64,000 bases of DNA from Glandiceps talaboti (Eukaryota > Hemichordata > Enteropneusta > Spengelidae). The stretch's first letter is position 1. Each line of letters opens with the position of its first letter. The stretch spans positions 26,155,449 through 26,219,448 of the forward strand of contig NC_135553.1 in assembly GCF_964340395.1 (NCBI RefSeq), in the 5' to 3' direction. Position numbers and translations under genes: made by a program. Of the stretch, positions 1 to 10,559 are shown piece by piece. The notes below the pieces were generated by a model. It ran no database searches. It saw nothing but the letters and a program-made list of their open reading frames with translations, and was not told where the DNA came from.

Positions 1-19
1 AGACAATCCTGTGAAATGT

Positions 20-33
20 TTCGCCATGGCAAC
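20..33 (+). promoter_or_regulatory. X-box-like (RFX-type) site
   Basis: TTCGCCATGGCAAC matches 13 of 14 positions of the X-box consensus GTHNYYATRRNAAC; only the first G is missing. RFX factors bind such sites in animals, often upstream of ciliary genes. No promoter or gene can be tied to it here, so the match may be chance. Confidence 0.22.
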
Positions 34-180
34 TGGTTCCTTGAGATTAAAGTTTGTACATTATTGAATGTTTTTTACAATGATGTTTCTTTAAGAAAGA
101 CATGCTAATGGCTAATACATATTTTATGTTCTTCTTTTTTTAATGAAACAACTGCATGCTTTTAGGGAAGGTTGAGGAAG

Positions 181-249
181 TTATGTAGGGTCATTTAGTA
201 GGACTGTGCCAAGGGTAGTTATGTAGGGTCATGTAGTAGAACTGTGCCA
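181..249 (+). repeat. Two-copy 38-bp direct repeat
   Basis: A ~31-bp block starting TTATGTAGGGTCAT recurs 38 bp later (181-211 and 219-249) with two or three substitutions. It is a simple local duplication without coding potential. Confidence 0.7.
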
Positions 250-1695
250 GGAGTACTAATTTTGTAACTGTATGTGATGATGATGGTGACATTCATGATG
301 GAAAGTGAATTTGTACTACTTATTAAGTAAAAATTTATTTTTTTGTCAAAAATGTGCATGTTTATCACGTTAATGTTCATGTAATTTATATAGCCGAAGT
401 TGGGGCTTGTACAAATAAAGGAGAAATCATTGCTACTACAGATTCTTTGAGTACAGATTTTGTAAAGAGTATTTTGGAATTATTGAAAGCAATTGTTCTT
501 AGCTCTGTTCTCGATCTCTTGGAATGGCAAAGGGGAGGGAAAGGAAGCATATGGGACTTTGAATAGCTATTATAGTGTTGGGGAATTCATAATTCTTATG
601 TTTGCAGTGATTTTATTGACAATGATAAAGACAATTTAAGTACCCCATAGGTACATGTATGTTCAAATATTTACAAAGGCTGCAATACACTCACTCAGTC
701 TGTGTAAAAGATGATGAATGGGATACAAAACTTATCACATATAGCGGTAACTCAATCCACTTCAGGTGGATGACTTTGCTGGGAGAATTCGGGTGGATTT
801 TATTTAAATATTCAGTTCTTGAGGCTTTTCATAAATACTGGGTGTGTTCAGTGTTAGGTTTGGCCTTTTGAAGTCATACATATTTGTAAGACTAGTAAGA
901 GGACTACAGATGATCATGAAGGGTTTTCCTGATATGGACTTTTTTTACTACTTTCTTCAGCATTAATAATGCACAAAATTTTCAGCAACTAATGATTTCT
1001 GACAATTTTATCTCTTGGATGTGTGGGTGTATACATAACAAAGTTCATGAAATTGCAATAGAGCACTGGATTTTTTGTGTACATCTGTATATACATCATT
1101 TATGACATAATTTTAGTTGCAGAAAAGTATTTGATTACTTGATGGCAATCATCCTGGTATCCTCAGGGCTATACTTTATGTCTGCGTGCACCATAGATGA
1201 AGATAGAGGATGGATCTGTGGAGAATTTAATGCTGATTACCACTACAACCATAGGGGATGAATTCACATATAAAAGTTTGATGATATATTCTCTGGGCTA
1301 ATACATGTTGAGGACAAATAAGTGAATGTTCCTTGCATTTATACCCAAAGGAACTACTTAGATGTAGATACTAAAATTTACAATTGTCAACTTGATTTGT
1401 CTAATGTACTTCGGTATTTTTGCTGAGGCCTAATGAAGCAAATTATGTGGTTGTATAAATTACCTGATGCTACCTAGTTTTTCCTAACTAATGTTGAACT
1501 TTTTGTGTAGTCTGAATTTTTTGTTCAGAAATGACAGGTTTTAACCAGAAATTGAGAATGGCAAAACAAAGAATACAGACATCATGACCCCCGAAATATA
1601 AAAATTGGCAAAGCTATCAACAGAATTGAGATCCTAATAATATTGGAAGGGTATATTCATGTAGGTAATGAGCACTGACAGTTTCATTTACAACT

Positions 1696-2164
1696 AAAAT
1701 CAAAAACCCTGATACAAAACATCACCAGGCTCAACAAGAATCTCACTAACACTGCTCTATTTTTTGTCTGGCTAGACAACATACAATCCATGTATTTCTT
1801 TGATGTTATAAAATCTTCTCGTCTGGCTCGACAAAAATCTTATTAATATTTCCACGTTATTGTCTGGCATGACAAAAACTATTACAATTGATACATTTTA
1901 GTCAATTGACTGTCTCAAAAATATCAAAGAATGCACCAGACCTTAGGTTTACCAGGCAGGGACATATGAATTTGGCGTTGATCTCCTAAGATAATGGTAG
2001 CTCACACAAAGTAAGTGTAACAGTATCAGTAAAGATGTTTGTCACACCAGACTATTGACGAAATGCTGTTGGTTAGATTTTGTCTAGCCAGAAAATAAAA
2101 TGTAGCAATGTTAATAAGATTTTTGTTGAGCAAGGTGATGTTTTGTTTCAGGGTATATGATTTT
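1696..2164. mobile_element. Non-autonomous element with long inverted repeats
   Basis: An ~84-bp arm at 1696-1779 is repeated in inverted orientation at 2080-2164, at roughly 80% identity by eye. Both arms contain CTGGCTAGACAA and an ACAAAACATCACC block. The interior repeats the CTGGCT-GACAA motif near 1821 and 1862 and has a 12-bp palindrome AGTCAATTGACT at 1900-1911 close to the centre. No open frame of note lies inside. The structure suits a MITE or foldback remnant about 470 bp long. Target-site duplications are not obvious, so the true ends and superfamily are unknown. Confidence 0.55.
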
Positions 2165-2449
2165 CATTGTATGTTTCACTGGTATAAATGATAGGCAACA
2201 AAGGGAAATTATTCTCCATTTGGTTCTTAGTACCTGCATTAACATTTTACCTCATGCTAGATGGTCAAAATAGACCAAGAAGTTATGTTGATTTATTAGC
2301 CCCCCAAGGGGATGCTATATATGTCTGTCTGTCCATAATGTCATTTCTCAGACATGCAATATCTGATTTCTTTCAAACCTGACACAAAGGTGACATATCA
2401 TATGTGACATATGTATGTCAGTTTATTTTTTGATATGCAAACTTGCCCG

Positions 2450-3330
2450 CATGACAGTCATATTTGTAGTTACAAATGAATATTTACTGCGTAACTCAAA
2501 AACTGTAGTGCACAGACACTCCATTCAAGTGTCTACCCCATATTATCAGATGCAAGCTATCTTTGGAGGCCTTAACCTTTGACCTTGCCCTTGCCCTTCA
2601 GGGTGATTTATCAAAATCAAGCCAGTTCCTGCCTATCACAGCCACATTTAGTGTTTACACATTGCCAATTTCTTTTAAATCATGTTACAAGTAATATTGA
2701 AGAAAAAACTACACACAAGCATTATTTTTGGTGCTCATGTAATTTTACTGAAATGGCAGCCGTATTTGTTCTAAAAAATCACTATATTACAGTAACTGCA
2801 TAACTCAAAAAAACTTTAATACATAGACTCTATTCAAGTGTCTAACCCCATATAATCATATGCAAGCTTTCTTGTATGAATGACTGTTGACCTTTACCTT
2901 GACCTACAGGGTAGACAATCAAAATTAAGATATTTTTTACATATTGCAGACTCATTGTAGCAATTATGTGTAGCTAATGTCTTTTAGATCATGTCTGTAG
3001 ATAATGCAGAACCAGATAAACATACACATGCATTATTTTTGGTGCTCATATAACTTTTTACTCAATGGCAGCCATATTTGTAGTGAACAACCATGATTTA
3101 CCACCTAACCCAAAGACGTTAATACATAGAGAGTACATTCAAGTGTCTACCCCATATAGCCAGGTTTAAACTTTCTTTTGAGATATTGACCTTTTGCCTT
3201 GACTCTGATCTTCAGGTTTGATTATCGAAATTCAGCAGATTCCTGCATTATCAGACACTTTGTAGTATTTATTTGTTGCCACCAATTTCTCTTAATCATG
3301 TTGCCATTCTGTCACATGAAGGTAAAGTAT
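2450..3330 (+). repeat. Three tandem copies of a ~305-bp dispersed repeat
   Basis: Three diverged units begin near 2491, 2799 and 3104. Each carries an 'AACTCAAAA' or similar start, then ATTCAAGTGTCTA-CCCCATAT, a TGACCTTtRCCTT stretch, and GGTGCTCAT before a 'GGCAGCC-TATTTGT' end. A related single copy lies at 26330-26565. The sequence just upstream (about 2300-2450) resembles the beginning of that other copy, including CTGTCTGTCCAT and GCACAAAGGT-like blocks. Short open frames inside are not conserved between units. Confidence 0.6.
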
Positions 3331-5620
3331 TTTAGGGGACTGTATCTTCTAGAAAGACTTGTTCTCATACATGCCATTAGAAATGCATATGTAGTGCATG
3401 GAGCAAAAGTTATGATGTCGGCCAAGAAATTGAGTGATTGATATTTTTATGACTTGCGTAAAATGCTATTTTAGGTAATAAAATTTCTTTTTTTTTGACT
3501 GTGACATTGTTCAATAAATCTTTATCAAGAAAAGGTTTTGTCATGTGTAGTTGTCAAAAAACTTAGTAATTTTACTTATAATCTGTGCATGAAATATATA
3601 TGAAATAAACATAGATAATAAATGAATAAACCAGCTTGATATTAAAGAATAGAGAAAAAAAGGAAGTAGGTACTACAAATTAACACTTTCCTTATTGTGA
3701 GAAGTAGTCATTACCTTTTGACCTTTACCTCGATCAGACATAAATTGACTCGGGCCATCATGTAAGAATTACCTGCATTGACACATAATTTTTGTATTAT
3801 ACAAACTGGCAATGAAGTCTTGGTATATATTACTTTCATAGAAAACGTACCTTTCCTGAGGGTTAGCAATGGTAACCTTTGTAAGACATAACATATATAT
3901 GGTTTCTACCTATTCAAGCATCATACAATTACATATACATGCTCTTCTGCATTTTAATTAGGACAGTAACCTCAATACATGCTAAACTGTATCTGAAACC
4001 TGTTTACACCTGTACTGGAGTTCGACATAGTTTCATTAAAGTTGTCATTGTTTGATCAGCTTGTAATGGAGACCTCAAGATGGTAAATCACAATTGCAGC
4101 ACTGTATAGTATTTTTGCTAGCATCTTAGAATGATCAACTCAAGGAAAGTAATCTGATGAATATTGAATGTTTTGTATATTTTATTTTTATTTTTATTTT
4201 TTATTTCTTGTTTGAATATGTTTAAATTTAAATATTTTAAAAGTTTTGAATGAAAAATGGGTAATAAACCGAGGGAACTTGGATTGAATTTACGGTCTAT
4301 CCAGCCTTTTCATCTTCACAAACACTGTCAAATTATTATAATATTGAAGAAAGTTAGTAGAAAATAATCAATAAGGGAAAGTACATGAAAAATGCAAGAG
4401 TGAATAGTATATGTATATGTGTGTTCATGTAGTCTTGGAAACCTGAAATGATGATGATGACTGCCCTAAGACATCAATCACACAGTACTTAATGTATTAA
4501 ATATAAACCTTGATGGGTAATACAAATAAGTAAGGCAACAAGCAATAGTTTCTCTGTATTAACATTCATAAAGTGGTCTATGATGTACTTTCAAGGTTGC
4601 TTCTTTTTTCAAAACTTAAAATTCAAGTAATTAAAGAACAACGCAAGATTCGAAAAGCAAGTATTAAATCATTGCAAGTTCATATGAAAAATGACTTATT
4701 ATGTGCAGGTGGGTGATGCAATATAAATTGTGCTTGCAGTAAGATAAGTTCTAATGAATTACACAGTTGTAGGTCACATGTTGTATTTTTATACCTTATG
4801 TGTGTATTGCACTCACTTCATGATTACTGCCCCAGGGGTTGATTAATAAATGAGAAATGTCAGCTACATTTGTACACTGAACTTAGCATAAAGTCCAAGC
4901 TGCTTACATCATCACTCAGAGTTTGGTTTTACATTTGTATAATGTCTTTGTGGTGAGATATACATTATGTTAACCATTGAGTGATGTATAAGAGACAGTA
5001 GCCGGCACAAAAACAACCGGAAATTCTGCAATATTTGACTTGCTACTTTGTCAGGAATTTTATTAAAATTCTTTGTTTCAAGCAGTATACTAGTATCTCT
5101 GTGATTGGGCAGAGCCCTAATATAGATATTACCACTTTGTTTACACATTTTACCAGCTACTTTTAAAATTAGCTACATCCATGTCATTCACTAAGCAGAT
5201 TTAAATTGTAAACTTTTTTTTTGCTATGAGATTTGTTGACATTGAAACTGGAGTGATTAAATTGTATCTTGAGCAAGACATGAAGTACTTATTGAAGGTC
5301 ATTTTCATCAATCAATCAAGTCAAGTAAGATACTCTAAGCCCTCTTGTAATACATGTTAATTAACATTCAACCCCAGTTGCTCCTAGTTCCTACCTTAGA
5401 CCTTAGTGTGGTTGATGGTTATGGTAAATAGTTACTCAGAGTTCCTACGGTACCTCAGGGAGAATGGTTAGCACACACATAGGGCAGTATATGTTATAAT
5501 GTAATTATACAGTGTCAATGCCTCAAAAATTCAGAATGATGTCAACATGAGTGTTTCAGCAGACCAGCTACCATACACATGAGAAGGTTTACTTTAGGAT
5601 ATATTGTTTACATTTGTTTG
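3331..5620. other. No gene seen
   Basis: AT-rich sequence with a T-rich low-complexity patch near 4190-4210. No convincing open frame, RNA or repeat was recognised. Confidence 0.65.
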
Positions 5621-5624
5621 GGTT

Positions 5625-5885
5625 GTGGCCACGGTGGCTGAGCATGTTAACTTGTGTGCCTTTTATCATTGCGTACACCGTGGCAAATGGGGCTAGCATC
5701 TGAAGAATGATTGACACATTCAACAGTTCCAATATTTGAGACACCATTTGTGCTTGACACATACACCCAAGGCAGGGTTGTAAAGAGTAGTACTGGTGAG
5801 GCTTTCCAGCTACCATCATGGGTTGCTAATCACCATGGCAATTAATGGTGTCCCTTCAAGGGATATCAGTGGTACATCTCTAATG
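5625..5885 (+). mobile_element. tRNA-derived SINE-like sequence
   Basis: The segment starts GTGGCCACGGTGGCTGAG and continues to GTTAACTTGTG, which resembles a tRNA head with a polymerase III A box (TGGCTGAGCATG, about 5636-5647). The expected B box is degenerate around CAAATGGGGCTAGC (5685-5698). A 9-bp inverted pair GCCACGGTG / CACCGTGGC (5628-5636, 5676-5684) lies in the head. The body downstream has no recognised domain and the 3' end is uncertain. A decayed SINE is the favoured reading; a chance tRNA-like stretch is the alternative. Confidence 0.35.
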
Positions 5886-6299
5886 TAATTGTGGTGGATG
5901 TAGCAATTTAATCTAATGGGAAATTAATACATTACAAAAGTGGTGTTGCTATAGAAACTGAATTGAACCAAAATCAACTTACCAATTATGACATTCATTT
6001 TAAAATTAAGATTCTTTGCTACTGGGGAATGTATATAATGAAGTGTCCAGGTAATAATCAGTTGTCAAGTTTAATTTTATTTGCAAGGGCAAGCTTTTGT
6101 AAGTAGAAATTAGGGATTAAAATTCAAGATGTCAAGAGTTGTATGTGTTTGTTGCAATTAGTATGTTATTTGACAGGGCAAGCTCAAGGGGTGCTATGAA
6201 TTGAAAGTCATTATAAAGGGAATTGGGATATGGTTCAATGTTTGAATTAGTGTCATGTGTGAAGATGAATGGTTGAATAATGTAAGGCTCTCATCCTGG
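5886..6299. other. No gene seen
   Basis: Unremarkable AT-rich sequence leading into the 51-bp minisatellite. Nothing supported. Confidence 0.6.
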
Positions 6300-6913
6300 A
6301 AACTCATGATCAATTAAAAGTCACTGAACCACAATGTAATGTCATTGTTGAAACTCATGATCATTTAAAAGTCACTGAACCACAATGTAATGTCATTGTT
6401 GAAACTCATGATCATTTAAAAGTCACTGAACCACAATGTAATGTCATTGTTGAAACTCATGATCATTTAAAAGTCACTGAACCACAATGTAATGTCATTG
6501 TTGAAAGTCATGATCATTTAAAAGTCACTGAACCACAATGTAATGTCATTGTTGAAAGTCATGATCATTTAAAAGTCACTGAACACAATGTAATGTCATT
6601 GTTGAAACTCATGATCAATTAAAAGTCACTGAACCACAATGTAATGTCATTGTTGAAACTCATGATCAATTAAAAGTCACTGAACCACAATGTAATGTCA
6701 TTGTTAAAAGTCATGATTATTTAAAAGTCACTGAACACAATGTAATGTCATTGTTGAAACTCATGATCATTTAAAAGTCACTGAACCACAATGTAATGTC
6801 ATTGTTAAAAGTCATGATTATTTAAAAGTCACTGAACACAATGTAATGTCATTGTTAAAAGTCATGATTATTTAAAAGTCACTGAACACAATGTAATGTC
6901 ATTGTTGAAAGTC
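6300..6913 (+). repeat. 51-bp minisatellite, about 12 copies
   Basis: Unit starts fall at 6300, 6351, 6402, 6453 and so on. Each unit contains CTCATGATCATTTAAAAGTC followed by an ACTGAACCACAATGTAATG block. Variation is discrete: CTCATG/GTCATG, ATCAAT/ATCATT/ATTATT, and a one-base deletion turning GAACCACAA into GAACACAA in several later units. Variant units cluster toward the right end, which suggests segmental expansion. No open frame spans the array. Confidence 0.95.
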
Positions 6914-6962
6914 CTGGGAAATCATTATTTTGGAATATAAAATAAGTATCCATAAAATGCTG

Positions 6963-7042
6963 AAAATGTCAATTACTCAGTAGTTGTAAATATTCTCTTT
7001 GTAAAATGTAAATTACTCAGTAGTAGTAAATATTCTCTTTGT
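6963..7042 (+). repeat. Two-copy 40-bp tandem duplication
   Basis: A block containing ATTACTCAGTAGT-GTAAATATT occurs at 6963-7002 and again at 7003-7042 with two or three differences. Confidence 0.85.
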
Positions 7043-7226
7043 TAGACCTAACAAAAGAAATTGTGTGCTTCCGATTACGCTCAATTTTAGATTGGGTGAG
7101 TAGGTAAATTTTTCCTATGTGAGTGTGTAGTTCAGGTAGTTATGTTTTCCATATGGTCTGTGTTCTTGGTTTTTCATCTCATCAGATGTACATCCATTAC
7201 AGATTGGAAGGACAGTTTTATATTTA

Positions 7227-7368
7227 AGCAATAACCCCCGCCGAAGGCGGGTATACACGAGATTTTGGTACAATTCGCGACATATAGCATGAGCCGAATG
7301 GCGAGTGCTATATGGAGCGAATTGTACCAAATTTGAGTGTATACCCGCCTTCGGCGGGAGTTATTGCT
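7227..7368. repeat. 142-bp near-perfect foldback (cruciform-forming)
   Basis: Two 63-bp arms (7227-7289 and 7306-7368) are reverse complements with only a few mismatches, around a 16-bp loop. The outermost 9 bp (AGCAATAAC / GTTATTGCT) are perfect. Each arm also contains its own small palindrome, CCCGCCGAAGGCGGG or its complement, so branched structures are possible. The GC content of the arms stands out from the AT-rich surroundings. This is typical of a young foldback or MITE-type insertion. No reading frame is needed to explain it. Confidence 0.9.
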
Positions 7369-7888
7369 ATTATATTATATCAAAATATGTGTCTATTTCC
7401 TCTAAATATGATTCTGTGGTTAATTATATGCCTGAAAAGGCGAAATCGCACGTACAGAAAAAGATCGTCGGTAATAAATCGTCGGGAACGAGCATATTTT
7501 GATGAGTGGATACGTTCATGTCGCCCAAACACACACACACTGCATGAACACAAACTATACACTGCATTGCATTGCATTGATAAATTACTTTATTTACATC
7601 ATATAATGCATAACGAAAAAACGTTGAAAACTAGCAACGAAGAAAACGGGGCAAGAGGTCAAAGAAAGTAACAATTTTGTTTGGATATTTACATAAGAAC
7701 AATACAATCTTGTACACTGCTAAAAATTGACGTCTCGGCGTTGAATCAGAGAAAGCTCGAGACAGTAAATCAGAGACGCGACGTTACACAGTCTACTTTA
7801 ATTTAATGGTTAACAAATTGAACATTGACAGAACCTGAAAATGTACAGTTTTGAAATAATCCTGACGCACTTGACTGATGGTTAAAAG

Positions 7889-8074
7889 TTAAATTGGTGT
7901 TGCTCGATTCAACGAGAGCAGGACGTCGCATGGGAGAACTTGTACCTTATCAGTCATGGCTAGTGATGTTGAAGCCACTGATCGATCGTTGCTTTTGATC
8001 GCAAGGTCATCAGTGGAATTGTTTGGACTACTGTAACCCAAACTATTGGACAGGATACCTGACACACCTTTACT
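7889..8074 (-). CDS. Candidate 3'-terminal exon, unidentified protein
   Basis: On the minus strand a frame of 61 codons runs from a plausible splice acceptor (…CACTTCTTCAG, with AG at 8075-8076) to a TAA at 7889-7891. The predicted tail is serine- and asparagine-rich, including GYSSPNNSTDDLAIKSNDRS, and ends in LLSLNRATPI. Codons are balanced and CpG-containing, unlike chance frames nearby. The frame stays open upstream to 8164 but there enters a hairpin. A minus-strand AATAAA lies at 7589-7594, compatible with a ~300-nt 3' UTR. No family is recognised. It may instead be part of a mobile element occupying the CpG-rich segment. Confidence 0.25.
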   Translation of the reverse strand, partial: SKGVSGILSNSLGYSSPNNSTDDLAIKSNDRSVASTSLAMTDKVQVLPCDVLLSLNRATPI

Positions 8075-8151
8075 CTGAAGAAGTGTTAACTTATTGGTAT
8101 AAGAACGAACACGAGCTTCATTTTTGTGAGTACTATATGCTAGTTTAGGGG

Positions 8152-8185
8152 CCCATTTTACCACTGCCAGCCGTGGTAAAATGGG
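8152..8185. repeat. Perfect 13-bp hairpin
   Basis: CCCATTTTACCAC (8152-8164) and GTGGTAAAATGGG (8173-8185) are exact reverse complements around an 8-base loop. A third ATTTTACCAC copy follows directly at 8186-8195. It sits at the right side of the CpG-rich segment and could be an element terminus. A T-run is absent, so it does not look like a terminator. Confidence 0.85.
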
Positions 8186-8514
8186 ATTTTACCACAGTTA
8201 TTATCCAATCAGAATGGCGCATAGTAGCATGATATAATATAATTGTCTTTTTAAGTTGATGCAGTTTCAACATCCACTATATCTCGTGAGACATCACATT
8301 TTTTGCAATTTTGTTACTTTTTACTGTAAAAAAAAAAATTTAGGGTCAGCAGTGAAAAAATAGATGGGGTTGGGTAACCAGAACCAAAGTATTTCCTTTT
8401 TTTTTAGGCTTTAGAAGATGAATAGCATTCTTTTGGGGATATATACTTGAAGGTATAATATAATTATAGATTTGAAGTTAATCAGGATGAAAATGCAAAA
8501 TAATTTGATATTAC

Positions 8515-10345
8515 AACCAGTGCAAACATCATTGTAAACTACCATCCACTTTTACAGTGACACAATCTCATGTACCCTCCCCATTGTAAACCACTGTCCA
8601 CTTTTACAGTAATACAATCTCATGTACCCTCCCCATTGTAAACCACTGTCCACTTTACACTTTTACATTCATGTATGCTCCCCCTCCCCTCCTGTAAACC
8701 CACAGTGACACAATCTCATGTACCCTCCCCGTTGTAAACCACTGTCCACTTTACACTTTTACATTCATGTATGCTCCCCCCCTCCTGTAAACCCACAGTG
8801 ACACAATCTCATGTACCCTCCACCATTGTAAACCACTGTCCACTTTTACAGTGACACAATCTCATGTACCCTCCCCATTGTAAACCACTGTCCACTTTTA
8901 CAGTAATACAATCTCATGTACCCTCCCCATTGTAAACCACTGTCCACTTTTACAGTAATACAATCTCATGTACCCTCCCCGTTGTAAACTACCATCCACT
9001 TTTACAGTGACACAATCTCATGTACCCTCCCCATTGTAAACCACTGTCCACTTTACACTTTTACATTCATGTATGCCCCCCCCTGTAAACCCACAGTGAC
9101 ACAATCCCATGTACCCTCCCCATTGTAAACCACTGTCCACTTTACACTTTTACATTCATGTATGCTCCCCCCCCTCCTGTAAACCCACAGTGACACAATC
9201 TCATGTACCCTCCCCATTGTAAACCACTGTCCACTTTACACTTTTACATTCATGTATGCTCCCCCTCCCCTCCTGTAAACCCACAGTGACACAATCCCAT
9301 GTACCCTCCCCATTGTAAACCACTGTCCACTTTACACTTTTACATTCATGTATGCTCCCCCCCCCCTCCTGTAAACCCACAGTGACACAATCTCATGTAC
9401 CCTCCCCGTTGTAAACCACTGTCCACTTTTACAGTAATACAATCTCATGTACCCTCCCCATTGTAAACCACTGTCCACTTTTACAGTAATACAATCTCAT
9501 GTACCCTCCCCGTTGTAAACTACCATCCACTTTTACAGTGATACAATCTCATGTACCCTCCCCATTGTAAACCACTGTCCACTTTTACAGTGATACAATC
9601 TCATGTACCCTCCCCATTGTAAACCACTGTCCACTTTTACAGTAATACAATCTCATGTACCCTCCCCGTTGTAAACCACTGTCCACTTTACACTTTTACA
9701 TTCATGTATGCTCCCCCCTCCTGTAAACCCACAGTGACACAATCCCATGTACCCTCCCCATTGTAAACCACTGTCCACTTTACACTTATACATTCATGTA
9801 TGCTCCCCCCCTGTAAACCCACAGTGACACAATCCCATGTACCCTCCCCATTGTAAACCGTGCACTGTCCACTTTACACTTTTACATTCATGTATGCTCC
9901 CCCCTCCTGTAAACCCACAGTGACACAATCTCATGTACCCTCCCCATTGTAAACCACTGTCCACTTTACACTTTTACATTCATGTATGCTCCCCCCTCCT
10001 GTAAACCCACAGTGACACAATCTCATGTACCCTCCCCGTTGTAAACCACTGTCCACTTTACACTTCTACATTCATGTATGCTCCCCCCTCCTGTAAACCC
10101 ACAGTGACACAATCCCATGTACCCTCCCCCATTGTAAACCACTGTCCACTTTACACTTTTACATTCATGTATGCTCCCCCTCCCCTCCTGTAAACCCACA
10201 GTGACACAATCTCATGTACCCTCCCCGTTGTAAACCACTGTCCACTTTACACTTTTACATTCATGTATGCTCCCCCCTCCTGTAAACCCACAGTGACACA
10301 ATCCCATGTACCCTCCCCATTGTAAACCACTGTCCACTTTATACT
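8515..10345 (+). repeat. 1.8-kb composite minisatellite (two unit types)
   Basis: Short units of 52 bp (CACTTTTACAGTRATACAAT … CTCCCCRTTGTAAACCACTG) are interspersed with long units of about 90-97 bp that carry an extra TTACACTTTTACATTCATG-ATGC block with a variable C-run and CTCCTGTAAACCCACAGTG. The two types occur in blocks, giving higher-order structure. Further fixed variants are CTCATG/CCCATG and CCCCATTG/CCCCGTTG. The flanks at about 8500 and 10345-10430 hold degenerate copies. The array is strongly strand-asymmetric, pyrimidine- and C-rich on the plus strand. Confidence 0.95.
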
Positions 10346-10559
10346 TTTACAGTAGTACGTACCTCACATACACTCACCATTGTAAATGGTCTGTGCTCTG
10401 TACCTTACATATACTCTTGCATCCCATTCAACATAAAACCTGGATTGCAATGCTATCATGTATGTTCCTTCATTTTCAATGGCATCAGCAAAAAATAATG
10501 GCTAGTGATCTTGAATGTAGCACGTACGTGTAATTATGTGTGTATTTATGTGTGTACTT

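Larger units (their letters stand above)
1..1695. other. No gene seen (AT-rich non-coding)
   Basis: No supported gene or RNA. Short open frames are in the range expected by chance at this base composition. The only local structure is an X-box-like site at the left edge and a two-copy 38-bp-period duplication near position 200. Confidence 0.7.
7227..8243. other. CpG-rich island-like segment (~1 kb)
   Basis: CpG is scarce almost everywhere else in the window but dense here, for example about ten CpGs within roughly 90 bp near 7440-7530 and seven within about 60 bp near 7730-7790. The segment begins with the 142-bp foldback and ends near a 13-bp hairpin and CCAATCAGAATGGCGC. A 14-bp inverted pair (7369-7382 and 8230-8243, TGATATAATATAAT) brackets the interior. 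Two readings fit: an unmethylated regulatory or exon region, or a recent insertion that has not yet lost CpGs by deamination. Confidence 0.6.

Noticed and set aside
6300-6913. CRISPR-like array
   Set aside because: Direct tandem repeats with no unique spacers and no cas genes.
7176-7200. Minus-strand CTGATGAGATGAAAA as a hammerhead
   Set aside because: No room for stem II and no outer stem.
7312-7671. 119-codon plus-strand frame
   Set aside because: Its start lies inside the foldback arm and composition looks unlike protein; the minus-strand exon candidate in the same segment is more plausible.
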